Shown piece after piece: positions 23,904-36,617 of a DNA stretch of 64,000 bases (position 1 is the first letter of the stretch; each line of letters opens with the position of its first letter). Under the pieces are notes generated by a model that did no database searches, was not told where the DNA came from, and saw nothing but the letters and a program-made list of their open reading frames with translations. Source of the DNA: Rutidosis leptorrhynchoides (lineage: Eukaryota; Streptophyta; Magnoliopsida; Asterales; Asteraceae); contig NC_092335.1 of NCBI RefSeq assembly GCF_046630445.1, positions 36,234,501 to 36,298,500 on the forward strand, in the 5' to 3' direction. The position numbers and the translations under genes are program-made.

Positions 23904-24701
23904 CATGACTTCGGAGCAAGATATTCTCTAAAGATTTCACCGGATCCAAAATTACCTGGATTCTTTGAATATAGGGTTTGACCCTTGTGTTTGTCCTTGG
24001 TCTCCTCCATGGTTAGCTCAATCCGTTTTTCAGTTCCAAATTTTCTTTTGAGCTTTTCCAACGTACCATTCTTTATTATCAAACTGTTGGCCCTTAAGAC
24101 CATCTACAATTTTTCTGTTTCCTCTGCATTTAATGCAGCCATATTTGAATCATCGGTTATCAATCTGAAATGGTTTCAAGAAATTTCATTTTTAGATGAT
24201 TAAACGCTGATTGCGATCGTCAAGATTCAAAGGATGTTTTCAAGAATTTTAAATTGCGTAAGATGCATCCATCAATGGATCTAACGGTTGACGAAGAAAT
24301 GTTGTGATTTTCAAAAGTAAGGAATGGTAAGTTCGGTGGTTTGATTTGATAATTCATCATAGAATACGAATGAATATAATTCATGAATGTAGTGATCTTT
24401 AGGAAGATAACACTTGCTAAAGCTTTACTTAAGTTTCGATATGTCAAAATCAGAGTATGTAACTGAATTTGTATGAAAATAGTTTTTCTTTGGTGAACAT
24501 ATACATATATCATGTGAATGTAAGTAGTATAGTTAACAACTGCTGAATCAGAATGGAAGAATGTACAATGTAACATATTTATATGAGATATGAATATCTC
24601 TCGGGTTTTACCTACCCGTTAAAATATTTTTTACAATTAACAGTTTGTACAAAAGAGAAGATATACGTTCATATATGTATTCTTCAGATGTAATCATGGT
24701 T

Positions 24702-24839
24702 TTAATGAGCTAATATAATATTAAACTCATTTGATTTGCTGTTGAAACGAGAATAAATAATCTCCAAAACCTTAGAGATTTCATAATTGTCGGGAAATAT
24801 TTTGCTAATGAAGTTATGAATTAATACTTCATCGTTCAT
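24702..24839 (-). CDS. ORF B, copy 2
   Basis: Same 45-codon frame as 14191-14328, with changes in the middle (ISKIFPDN instead of ISEIFHDN). The duplicated gag-like helix motif is kept. Function unknown; probably a remnant. Confidence 0.3.
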   Translation of the reverse strand: MNDEVLIHNFISKIFPDNYEISKVLEIIYSRFNSKSNEFNIILAH

Positions 24840-25375
24840 TGTTATTGATATACTTCGGTATATGATGTTGGTGCTCTTGGAATTCTTGTGAAATTCATAA
24901 GGCACTAATGATATTTTCTAGAAAGTTTCGAGTACATCGAAAATTAAAGTATACAATCAATCATATATTTGAGTAATACACTTGGTTTATTACGAAATGG
25001 AGTTTATTGTATTGAAGCAATGATTAACGATTGTTAAGTTATTAACAAAAGATGTACATCATAGCATATTGTGATATGAATTAACCATGTAGTACATACT
25101 AGTTAAGATTCACACGTAATAGCTTAGTACGAAAAGATTTATTATTGTTCCAATCCATATATATAAAGTATACATATGTAATTCTTCAGGAAGAATGAGT
25201 CAATACATCTTAACTCATTATTAATAATATTCCTTGGTATCTATGGGGCGTATGATGTTGATGTTTGAGGTACTGAGTGCGATGTTGAGGCGTGGAATGC
25301 GGATGTTGTCGTTGGTGAAGCTGGTGATGTTGGTGGTGATGTTGGTGGTGATGCTGATGGTACTGGTGGTACTGG

Positions 25376-25777
25376 TTATGCTGCTGGTGCTGCTGCTGGT
25401 GTTCGTAGGTTTCGCACCATATTCTCCAGAGCCACTACTCGAGCGCGAAGCTCGTTGACTTCTTCTATTATTCCGGGATGATTGGCGGTTCAGACAAGTG
25501 GATGAATAAGATCTAAAATTTTAGATATTATATATTCGTGACTGGATATCCTGGAAATGAGGGTGAAAATAGTGTTCCGAACGGGTTCGCCAGTAAGTGC
25601 TTCAGGTTCTTCACCAAGAGGTGAATTCGGTTGGTGGAAGGGATCACCTTCTTCTTGTCTCCATTGATTAAGTTTACTACGAACCCATCCCCAATTCATC
25701 CAAAATAGATGATGGCTGATTGGTTGGTTCATTCCGGTTACGCTGCCATTGGAGCTCGAAGAGTTCGAGGAATCCAT
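25376..25777 (-). pseudogene. Gag-like ORF A, copy 2, broken by TGA
   Basis: Same length as the intact copies (402 bases including stop), but a CGA codon (Arg96) has become TGA at 25490-25492, leaving 95 codons. The change is a C-to-T transition at a CpG, the usual mark of methylated-cytosine decay in silenced transposons. Confidence 0.7.
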
Positions 25778-26608
25778 ATTATGTGTTTGGAATTAGGGTT
25801 TTTGATATGAGATTAGTGTTGAATACTGGATGATATATTCGTCTCCTCGAATACGTGTATATAGCAAAAAGATTTCCGTAATTTACGGAGGGAATTTAGG
25901 AAAAGTGTTAGACAAAATCTATTGGGATAGATACGATAAGATATAATAAGATATGATGTGTCTATACTTTAATAATGGCAGTATGACGTGTCGAGATCAT
26001 AAAGTGATAAGTATGTAATCTAATAATCTTTTGATTAAAGACTTTCAATTCGTATACTGTGATAACCCAATGACATTTTTCGATTCATAAACCGATGCAT
26101 AAAGGCATAAGGCATATAGGTACGTGATATAACAGGGAGTTATATACGTTTGTGTGTGAGTAGTAACAATTATAAGAGTTTCAAAATCATGGATAATATT
26201 TCATGTAATACATATGTAATACACATAACCATGATAGATGACTTATGAATGTCAAGAATTTCTGAAATCATTGTGTCGCATTTAGATGCGGTGGTGTAAT
26301 TGGATAGTACTCAGGAAAGTGAGCAGAGTTCTTAGATTAGCTCGTCATTCTAAGATAAGTAAAGTTTATAAAGTATAGTGTAGCATTTAACAGTTAAAGG
26401 CAACAATTAAAGGCACTATGGTCAAGAAAAGTTGTAGTCCTACATTAGGAAAGAGACTTTGATTAGAATCTTTAAGTCAAGTTTGGTAAAGCATGATTGT
26501 TAAGATTATAAGGCAATCCTAAGTGCTTTAAGTGTAAGGCAGGAAAGGTTATAGTTTCCTAGATTGCTAAGGCACCCTAGCTAGCAAGTAAGGCACACAT
26601 AAAATTGC

Positions 26609-26827
26609 TAAACCTACTAATATAACATTACTTGCTAGCTAAAGCAATACTAAATGTAATTGAATTTCATTTTGAGAGTGACATAAGTAGGTATCATATA
26701 AGTAGTAATATTTATTACAGATTAAAATTCGTTACTAATATCATTATAAATAGGTGTATAACTTGTTTAAAATATTCATGTTATGCTGGGGTATTAATTT
26801 TAATATTATTTTGTATTATATTAATAC
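26609..26827. other. Junction filler with hairpin
   Basis: AT-rich sequence of no recognised origin between copy 2 and an LTR fragment. Its right end is an 11-bp perfect inverted repeat, ggggtattaat (26788-26798) and attaatacccc (26820-26830), whose last bases merge into the LTR word ccccatgacaag. No gene seen. Confidence 0.5.
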
Positions 26828-28082
26828 CCCATGACAAGTTGTGTCTGTCCTTGTCGGTTTAAATTTCATTATCAAGTAATACAAAGACTGAGTCAAATGT
26901 ATCGGGGACGTTACTCCCGATAGGCCTACCCCCAATAAATAAGCATGCCGCAGCACTTAAAAATATCACTGTAGGGACTTAGTCAGACATAGCTGGGTAT
27001 AGCATAGTTTTAACAGTTGGTACTGATATTTAGACTAGACTTTCAAGTTTACCCCGTGTCAAGTTATAGTTTATACTTGTCGGTTGGGGGCTTGCTGGTC
27101 ATAGCCCAACATATCATAGTTTAATAGTTGATACGTGTAAGTACTGATATTTAGACTAGACTTTCAAGTTTACCCCGTAACAAGTTATCGTTTATACTTA
27201 TCGGTTGGGGGCTTGCTGGTCATAGCCCAACATATCACAATTTAATAGTTAATACGTGTAAAACAGTTATAAAAGTTGTGCATGTATTCTCACCCCAAAA
27301 GTTATAAAACAGTTATGAAATAGTAAAAAGTGGGGCTATGAATTCACGTATATAAATATTGTAAAACAGTTATTAAAATATTGCATGTTAAAAATTTAAA
27401 AGCACGCATGTGTCTCACCCCATAGTTTCAAAAAGTAATGAAATAGTAAAAAGTGGGGCTATGAAATTCACGTATATAAATATTGTAAAACAGTTATTAA
27501 AATATTGCATGTTAAAAATTTAAAAGCACGCATGTGTCTCACCCCATAGTTTCAAAAAGTAATGAAATAGTAAAAAGTGGGGCTATGAAATTCACGTATA
27601 TAAATATTGTAAAACAGTTATTAAAATATTGCATGTTAAAAATTTAAAAATCAAGCATGTGTCTCACCCCATAGTTTCAAAACAGTAATGAAATAGTAAA
27701 AAGTGGGGCTATGAAATTCACGTATATAAATATTGTAAAACAGTTATTAAAATATTGCATGTTAAAAATTTAAAAGCAAGCATGTGTCTCACCCCATAGT
27801 TTCAAAACAGTAATGAAATAGTAAAAAGTGGGGCTATGAAATTCAAGTATATAAATATTGTAAAATAGTTATTAAAATATTGCATGTTAAAAATTTAAAA
27901 GCAAGCATGTGTCTCACCCCATAGTTTCAAAACAGTAATGAAATAGTAAAAAGTGGGGCTATGAAATTCACGTATATAAATATTGTAAAACAGTTATTAA
28001 AATATTGCATGTTAAAAATTTAAAAGCAAGCATGTGTCTCACCCCATAGTTTCAAAACAGTAATGAAATAGTAAAAAGTGGG
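26828..28082 (-). mobile_element. Partial LTR, minus orientation, with 6-7 minisatellite units
   Basis: Starts within the LTR 3' section (ccccatgacaagttg), lacks the last 430 or so bases, and runs through the two GGGGTAAACTTGAAAG repeats and a long minisatellite (27310-28082). It breaks at gtaaaaagtggg/aaatc. Confidence 0.82.
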
Positions 28083-28237
28083 AAATCAATAAACACTTTA
28101 ATAAGTAATACTAAAGTAATGTTATACTTATCAAATAAACCAACATATTATAATACGAGAACAATAGGGTACTGTGTCGTTACTATAACCTATAAACATA
28201 TATTATAACATATGTATTATAATCTTCATTGTTATCT
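28083..28237. other. Scrambled patchwork junction
   Basis: A mosaic of short pieces. A 39-base scrap of the LTR minus-strand terminus (about 28129-28167) is set in unmatched AT-rich filler, and the block then passes into plus-orientation LTR at attactattactagcacc. No coding potential. Confidence 0.55.
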
Positions 28238-30033
28238 TCAATATTACTATTACTAGCACCTATAACCTACTAATTATATTGTAGCACAAAAACATTTTGG
28301 GATATGTATTAGAGATGTATAGATCTTCGAACTTTCTTGACGAATGGTTTCTACGAGATTCTAGGCAGAGGGTTTGGATTTCCGATTTAAAGGGTCCTAT
28401 GGCTCAAGCCCCTAGATCTAAATTAGCCATTCGAAGGGAAAGGGGTGATTGGAAGCTTATCTAATACGGCAAGTATCCTAAAATGGAAACACTCATAAAA
28501 GTAGAAACTCTCTAGTCATAGAAACTTAGTAAAATAAGAAACTTTCTAAAAATAGAAACTTTATAAAAATAGTAACTTACTAGGAATAGAAACTTAGTAA
28601 AACAAACTATACTTAAACACATACTTAAACTTAAACATGGGCAAAACACTTAACTACTCTTAAATGTCAATAGGTTGACTTTCCTGCTCACTCGTTCAAC
28701 TCTCTATTCCGAGGAATAACTCTCTCTACTTACTAAGGTGAATTTCATAGCCCCACTTTTTACTATTTCATTACTTTTTGAAACTATGGGGTGAGACACA
28801 TGCGTGCTTTTAAATTTTTAACATGCAATATTTTAATAACTGTTTTACAATATTTATATACGTGAATTTCATAGCCCCACTTTTTACTATTTCATTACTG
28901 TTTTGAAACTATGGGGTGAGACACATGCTTGCTTTTAAATTTTTAACATGCAATATTTTAATAACTGTTTTACAATATTTATATACGTGAATTTCATAGC
29001 CCCACTTTTTACTATTTCATTACTGTTTTGAAACTATGGGGTGAGACACATGCTTGCTTTTAAATTTTTAACATGCAATATTTTAATAACTGTTTTACAA
29101 TATTTATATACGTGAATTTCATAGCCCCACTTTTTACTATTTCATTACTGTTTTGAAACTATGGGGTGAGACACATGCTTGCTTTTAAATTTTTAACATG
29201 CAATATTTTAATAACTGTTTTACAATATTTATATACGTGAATTTCATAGCCCCACTTTTTACTATTTCATTACTGTTTTGAAACTATGGGGTGAGACACA
29301 TGCTTGCTTTTAAATTTTTAACATGCAATTTTTTAATAACTGTTTTACAATATTTATATACGTGAATTTCATAGCCCCACTTTTTACTATTTCATTACTG
29401 TTTTGAAACTATGGGGTGAGACTCATGCTTGCTTTTAAATTTTTAACATGCAATATTTTAATAACTGTAAAATATTTATATACGTGAATTCATAGCCCCA
29501 CTTTTTACTGTTTCATAACTATTTTATAACTTTTGGGGTGAGAATACATGCACAACTTTTATAACTGTTTTACACGTATTAACTATTAAACTGTGATATG
29601 TTGGGCTATGACCAGCAAGCCCCCAACCGATAAGTATAAACGATAACATATTACGGGGTAAACTTGAAAGTCTAGTCTAAATATCAGTACTTACACGTAT
29701 CTACTATTAAACTATGATATGTTGGGCTATGACCAGCAAGCCCCCAACCGACAAGTATAAACGATAACTTGACACGGGGTAAACTTGAAAGTCTAGTCTA
29801 AATATTAGTACCAACTGTTAAAACTATGCTATACCCGGCTATGTCCGACTAAGTCCCTACAGTGATATTTTTAAGTGCTGTGGCATGCTTATTTATTGGG
29901 GGTAGGCCTATCGGGAGTAACGTCCCCGATACATTTGACTCAGTCTTTGTATTACTTGATAATGAAATTTAAACCGACAAGGACAGACACAACTTGTCAT
30001 GGGGCAAACTTGAACGTTTAGTCTAAATATCAC
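28238..30033 (+). mobile_element. Partial LTR, plus orientation, about 6 minisatellite units
   Basis: Picks up the LTR downstream of the telo-box zone and continues through the minisatellite (28740-29540) and the conserved 3' section, stopping at ctaaatatcac (30033). It has no promoter and no terminus. Confidence 0.82.
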
Positions 30034-30624
30034 AATTTATGCCAATGCTATGAAATATGAGAAAAGTTTATAAAATGGTAATAAAAGGTTTTGATAGTAA
30101 ATAAACTTTGACTTAGTATGAACGTCCCCGATACGTTCAAGTTTGCCCCATGACAAGTTGTGTCTGTCCTTGTCGGTTTAAATTTCATTATCAAGTAATA
30201 CAAAGACTGAGTCAAATGTATCGGGGACGTTACTCCCGATAGGCCTACCCCCAATAAATAAGCATGCCGCAGCACTTAAAAATATCACTGTAGGGACTTA
30301 GTCGGACGTAGCCGGGTATAGCATAGTTTTAGCAGTTGGTACTTGTGTCTAAATTGTAAATAGTAAAAGCAGCATGTGTCTCACCCCATATATATATCAG
30401 AAATATTAAAATCACATCTAAAATATTACAAAGTGTTTTACTATTTATAAGCAAGCATGTGTTCTGACAAGGCAAATGAAAGTAATAAATAGGTGTATTA
30501 CTATGAAAATCGTTCATTTTGGGGAGGTACTATAACTTTATTATAACATATGTATTATAATCTCATATAAACAGTTATTAGATAAGTGGGTTTCGGGACG
30601 AAGTTTTCAATAACGGGGAGGTAC
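30034..30624. other. Patchwork of LTR scraps and filler
   Basis: Contains a minus-orientation LTR fragment of about 210 bases (30132-30342), single minisatellite words (gcatgtgtctcacccca near 30370), repeated bits of ggggaggtactataac (30520, 30617) and unmatched filler. The final bases restore the pol tail and polypurine tract (from about 30593) before a full LTR start. Confidence 0.55.
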
Positions 30625-33448
30625 TATAACGACCCTCATTTTTTTCCATTCTATATTTTTCCAATATTAAAAGCCCAAACAATATAATTAAAACTTAATG
30701 ATTAAACTTTAATCAACAATTGTTAAGTGTTAAGAGTTAGAAAACATATTAATTAACTTTGTACAAAAATTGACAAGTTAATAAAAGATGAAAATAATAA
30801 ACTGTTAGTCGACACTCACTGCTAATTAAAATTTATGCATTTATGTAATATTATAACTAATAACCTATAAGTAATAAATAAAAAGTGACATTTATATAAA
30901 TAATAAAACAATTGGGAACTAAATATATACAAGTCATGAATTAGTAAAAAGAAAATAATACTTATCATGTAGTAAATGTAAAAATAATAATAATAATAAT
31001 AGTAATAATAATGAGACTAAAAAAATATTACATCCTTATGTTGACTAAAAATAAAGTATAAACTAGTACATCCTTATGTTGACTAATTATAAACTAGTAC
31101 CACCTATTGTTGACTAAAAATTATAAAACAAAATAAAATCATTAATTAGAACATCCTTATGTTGACTAACACTCTAATACTTGCACTATATAAACACTCC
31201 TAGACTCCTAGTTTCTCATTCACAAATCACACCAAAATCCTCTCTCAAAAACAATCTCTCCCTTTCCCTCTCTTGTGGTATTCGAATCTTCAAGCTTGTT
31301 CTTCGTGTTCTTCAAGAATCTTCAAGGAGTTCTTCAAGATTTTCAAGGCTTTGATCTTCCATCTTCATCGTGTTCATCTTTTCTTTGTTAATTATCTTGA
31401 ATCTTCAAAGGTATAACATAAACCCTAAACTATTTACATAAACTTTGATCTTTGTTAATTCATATTCATATTATAAACTTGTTATTCATAAGTATATACA
31501 TAAACACACCAAGATTTATATATACATATATACATGTAAAAAAATATATTATATATATACATATATATACGAATTATATATACATATACATATTAAAACC
31601 TTAAACCCTAATTACACCTAAACTATAATTCTTAAACCCTAATTAATTAAACTCTAAACATTTATGAAACCCTAGGACATTAATTACTAAACCCTAGTTA
31701 TTAATTACTACTTTAATTAACTAACCCTAATTAATGAAACCCTAATACTACTTATACTAGTACTTAACATGTATACACTATTACTATTACTAGCACCTAT
31801 AACCTACTACTTATATTGTAGCACAAAAACATTTTGGGATATGTATTAGAGATGTATAGATCTTCAAACTTTCTTGACGAATGGTTTCTATGAGATTCTA
31901 GGCAGAGAGTTTGGATTTCCGATTTAAAGGGTCCTATGGCTCAAGCCCCTAGATCTAAATTAGCCATTCGAAGGAAAAGGGGTGATTGGAAGCTTATCTA
32001 ATACGGCAAGTATCCTAAAATGGAAACACTCATAAAAGTAGAAACTCTCTAGTCATAGAAACTTAGTAAAATAAGAAACTTTCTAAAAATAGAAACTTTA
32101 TAAAAATAGTAACTTACTAGGAATAGAAACTTAGTAAAACAAACTATACTTAAACACATACTTAAACTTAAACATGGGCAAAACACTTAACTACTCTTAA
32201 ATGTCAATAGGTTGACTTTCCTGCTCACTCGTTCAACTCTCTATTCCGAGGAATAACTCTCTCTACTTACTAAGGTGAATTTCATAGCCCCACTTTTTAC
32301 TATTTCATTACTGTTTTGAAACTATGGGGTGAGACACATGCTTGCTTTTAAATTTTTAACATGCAATATTTTAATAACTGTTTTACAATATTTATATACG
32401 TGAATTTCATAGCCCCACTTTTTACTATTTCATTACTGTTTTGAAACTATGGGGTGAGACACATGCTTGCTTTTAAATTTTTAACATGCAATATTTTAAT
32501 AACTGTTTTACAATATTTATATACGTGAATTTCATAGCCCCACTTTTTACTATTTCATTACTGTTTTGAAACTATGGGGTGAGACACATGCTTGCTTTTA
32601 AATTTTTAACATGCAATATTTTAATAACTATTTTACAATATTTATATACTTGAATTCATAGCCCCACTTTTTACTGTTTCATAACTATTTTATAACTTTT
32701 GGGGTGAGAATACATGCACAACTTTTATAACTGTTTTACACGTATTAACTATTAAACTGTGATATGTTGGGCTATGACCAGCAAGCCCCCAACCGATAAG
32801 TATAAACGATAACATATTACGGGGTAAACTTGAAAGTCTAGTCTAAATATCAGTACTTACACGTATCTACTATTAAACTATGATATGTTGGGCTATGACC
32901 AGCAAGCCCCCAACCGACAAGTATAAACGATAACTTGACACGGGGTAAACTTGAAAGTCTAGTCTAAATATTAGTACCAACTGTTAAAACTATGCTATAC
33001 CCGGCTATGTCCGACTAAGTCCCTACAGTGATATTTTTAAGTGCTGTGGCATGCTTATTTATTGGGGGTAGGCCTATCGGGAGTAACGTCCCCGATACAT
33101 TTGACTCAGTCTTTGTATTACTTGATAATGAAATTTAAACCGACAAGGACAGACACAACTTGTCATGGGGCAAACTTGAACGTTTAGTCTAAATATCACG
33201 CACTGGCATAACTTTTGGATCTGCGAGATCTACTTTTTGATCCTGCGGGAGATCAACGTTACAAACTAAATCTTGTGGTCTAAAACAACGATAACTACTT
33301 TTGTTAAACCTATGAACTTCACTCAACCTTTTTGGTTGACACTTTAGCATGTTTTGTCTCAGGTGCTGTTTGATTCAAGCTTTCTTATCTACTACTTATG
33401 TGATGCTACTTGGACTTAGGATCAAGAGATATCGCATTTATTACTTCT
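30625..33448 (+). mobile_element. Chromovirus LTR, plus orientation, cut near 3' end
   Basis: Starts tataacgacc after the polypurine tract and has all promoter parts, with a TATA box in tgcactatataaacactcc (about 31186-31192) and about three minisatellite units (32280-32700). It ends at ttattacttctg, roughly 190 bases short of the LTR terminus, where it meets an inverted primer-binding site. Confidence 0.88.
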
Positions 33449-33460
33449 GCTCTGATACCA
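33449..33460 (-). promoter_or_regulatory. Primer-binding site for initiator tRNA-Met
   Basis: The minus strand reads tggtatcagagc, the standard plant LTR-element site complementary to the 3' end of initiator tRNA-Met. It lies three bases (gat) after the LTR end cgttaca, exactly where reverse transcription would begin for the LTR at 33464-36580. The internal region that should follow has been replaced by an inverted LTR. Confidence 0.88.
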
Positions 33461-33463
33461 ATC

Positions 33464-36400
33464 TGTAACGTCCTCCCAATAGGCTCTGGAAGAAACGTTA
33501 CTAATATCAAATAAACCAACATATTATAATACGAGAACAATACTAAATGAGAAAATTTAACTTTATTGAGTACGCAGCGGAAAATGAAATGTCGTTACAA
33601 TAATGGAAATAACGATAAAGTAATTGTTCATATGCAGAAGTAATAAATGCGATATCTCTTGATCCTAAGTCCAAGTAGCATCACATAAGTAGTAGATAAG
33701 AAAGCTTGAATCAAACAGCACCTGAGACAAAACATGCTAAAGTGTCAACCAAAAAGGTTGAGTGAAGTTCATAGGTTTAACAAAAGTAGTTATCGTTGTT
33801 TTAGACCACAAGATTTAGTTTGTAACGTTGATCTCCCGCAGGATCAAAAAGTAGATCTCGCAGATCCAAAAGTTATGCCAGTGCGTGATATTTAGACTAA
33901 ACATTCAAGTTTGCCCCATGACAAGTTGTGTCTGTCCTTGTCGGTTTAATTTCATTATCAAGTAATACAAAGACTTAGTCAAATGTATCGGGGACGTTAC
34001 TCCCGATAGGCCTACCCCCAATAAATAAGCATGCCGCAGCACTTAAAAATATCACTGTAGGGACTTAGTCGGACATAGCCGGGTATAGCATAGTTTTAAC
34101 AGTTGGTACTGATATTTAGACTAGACTTTCAAGTTTACCCCGTGTCAAGTTATCGTTTATACTTGTCGGTTGGGGGCTTGCTGGTCATAGCCCAACATAT
34201 CACAGTTTAATAGTAGATACGTGTAAGTACTGATATTTAGACTAGACTTTCAAGTTTACCCCGTAACAAGTTATCGTTTATACTTATCGGTTGGGGGCTT
34301 GCTGGTCATAGCCCAACATATCACAGTTTAATAGTTAATACGTGTAAAACAGTTATAAAAGTTGTGCATGTATTCTCACCCCAAAAGTTATAGAACAATT
34401 ATGAAACAGTAAAAATTGGGGCTATGAATTCACGTATATAAATATTGTAAAACAGTTATTAAAATATTGCATGTTAAAAATTTAAAAGCAAGCATGTGTC
34501 TCACCCCATAGTTTCAAAACAGTAATGAAATAGTAAAAAGTGGGGCTATGAAATTCACGTATATAAATATTGTAAAACAGTTATTAAAATATTGCATGTT
34601 AAAAATTTAAAAATCAAGCATGTGTCTCACCCCATAGTTTCAAAACAGTAATGAAATAGTAAAAAGTGGGGCTATGAAATTCACGTATATAAATATTGTA
34701 AAACAGTTATTAAAATATTGCATGTTAAAAATTTAAAAGCAAGCATGTGTCTCACCCCATAGTTTCAAAACAGTAATGAAATAGTAAAAAGTGGGGCTAT
34801 GAAATTCACGTATATAAATATTGTAAAACAGTTATTAAAATATTGCATGTTAAAAATTTAAAAGCAAGCATGTGTCTCACCCCATAGTTTCAAAACAGTA
34901 ATGAAATAGTAAAAAGTGGGGCTATGAAATTCACCTTAGTAAGTAGAGAGAGTTATTCCTCGGAATAGAGAGTTGAACGAGTGAGCAGGAAAGTCAACCT
35001 ATTGACATTTAAGAGTAGTTAAGTGTTTTGCCCATGTTTAAGTTTAAGTATGTGTTTAAGTATAGTTTGTTTTACTAAGTTTCTATTCCTAGTAAGTTAC
35101 TATTTTTATAAAGTTTCTATTTTTAGAAAGTTTCTTATTTTACTAAGTTTCTATGACTAGAGAGTTTCTACTTTTATGAGTGTTTCCATTTTAGGATACT
35201 TGCCGTATTAGATAAGCTTCCAATCACCCCTTTCCCTTCGAATGGCTAATTTAGATCTAGGGGCTTGAGCCATAGGACCCTTTAAATCGGAAATCCAAAC
35301 CCTCTGCCTAGAATCTCGTAGAAACCATTCGTCAAGAAAGTTCGAAGATCTATACATCTCTAATACATATCCCAAAATGTTTTTGTGCTACAATATAATT
35401 AGTAGGTTATAGGTGCTAGTAATAGTAATAGTGTATACATGTTAAGTACTAGTATAAGTAGTATTAGGGTTTCATTAATTAGGGTTAGTTAATTAAAGTA
35501 GTAATTAATAACTAGGGTTTAGTAATTAATGTCCTAGGGTTTCATAAATGTTTAGAGTTTAATTAATTAGGGTTTAAGAATTATAGTTTAGGTGTAATTA
35601 GGGTTTAAGGTTTTAATATGTATATGTATATATAATTCGTATATATATGTATATATATATATATAAAAATATTTTTTTACATGTATATATGTATATATAA
35701 ATCTAGGTGTGTTTATGTATATACTTATGAATAACAAGTTTATAATATGAATATGAATTATCAAAGATCAAAGTTTATGTAAATAGTTTAGGGTTTATGT
35801 TATACCTTTGAAGATTCAAGATAATTAACAAAGAAAAGATGAACACGATGAAGATGGAAGATCAAAGCCTTGAAAATCTTGAAGAACTCCTTGAAGATTC
35901 TTGAAGAACACGAAGAACAAGCTTGAAGATCCGAATACCACAAGAGAGGGAGAGGGAGAGATTGTTTTTGAGAGAGGATTTTGGTGTGATTTGTGAATGA
36001 GAAACTAGGTGTTTATATAGTGCAAGTATTAGAGTGTTAGTCAACATAAGGATGTTCTAATTAATGATTTTATTTTTTTTTATAATTTTTAGTCAACAAT
36101 AGGTGGTACTAGTTTATAATTAGTCAACATAAGGATGTACTAGTTTACACTTTATTTTTAGTCAACATAAGGATGTAAGATTTTTTTAGTCTCATTATTA
36201 TTACTATTATTATTATTATTATTTTTACATTTACTACATGATAAGTATTATTTTCTTTTTACTAATTCATGACTTGTATATATTTAGTTCCCAATTGTTT
36301 TATTATTTATATAAATGTCACTTTTTATTTATTACTTATAGGTTATTAGTTATAATATTACATAAATGCATAAATTTTAATTAGCAGTGAGTGTCGACTA

Positions 36401-36580
36401 ACAGTTTATTATTTTCATCTTTTATTAACTTGTCAATTTTTGTACAAAGTTAATTAATATGTTTTCTAACTCTTAACACTTAACAATTGTTGATTAAAGT
36501 TTAATCATTAAGTTTTAATTATATTGTTTGGGCTTTTAATATTGGAAAAATATAGAATGGAAAAAATGAGGGTCGTTATA
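33464..36580 (-). mobile_element. Complete chromovirus LTR (3117 bp), minus orientation
   Basis: The only copy with both ends. The 3' end is cgttaca at 33464-33470 (plus tgtaacg) followed by the primer site, and the 5' end is tataacg at 36574-36580 preceded by the polypurine tract. The termini form a short inverted repeat (TGTAACG/CGTTATA) with a canonical CA but a TA instead of TG at the 5' end, a change seen in all copies. It holds about four minisatellite units (34400-34935). It serves both as 3' LTR of copy 3 and as 5' LTR of a lost neighbour. Confidence 0.9.
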
Positions 36581-36617
36581 GTACCTCCCCGTTATTGAAA
36601 ACTTCGTCCCGAAGTTT

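Larger units (their letters stand above)
12838..26210. repeat. Giant imperfect palindrome, arms about 6.6 kb, centre near 19452
   Basis: Everything from 12846 to 19451 (gag-like ORF, foreign stretch, chromodomain tail, LTR) recurs as its reverse complement in 19451-26210. The centre is a short asymmetric turn (cttccaataggctctggaag). The arms are not identical: the LTRs have different minisatellite counts (lengths 2719 and 2854), the chromodomain tails and small ORFs match closely, and the gag-like ORF has a nonsense change only in the right arm. The arms are therefore distinct copies that have drifted, not one molecule read twice. Confidence 0.85.
19451..26608 (-). mobile_element. Defective chromovirus derivative, copy 2
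   Basis: Minus-strand copy with 3' LTR 19451-22304, chromodomain tail, foreign stretch and broken gag-like ORF. It extends about 400 bases further 5' (26211-26608) than copy 1, matching the start of copy 4 (41433-41840) in reverse. Bases 26609-26827 then separate it from a partial LTR in the same orientation (26828-28082), probably its former 5' LTR. Confidence 0.8.

Noticed and set aside
12846..26210. Palindrome caused by a missed adapter or fold-back read
   Set aside because: The arms differ in minisatellite length, point changes and a nonsense codon, and further copies lie at 33-48 kb; an artefact would give identical arms. Read-level checking is still advisable.
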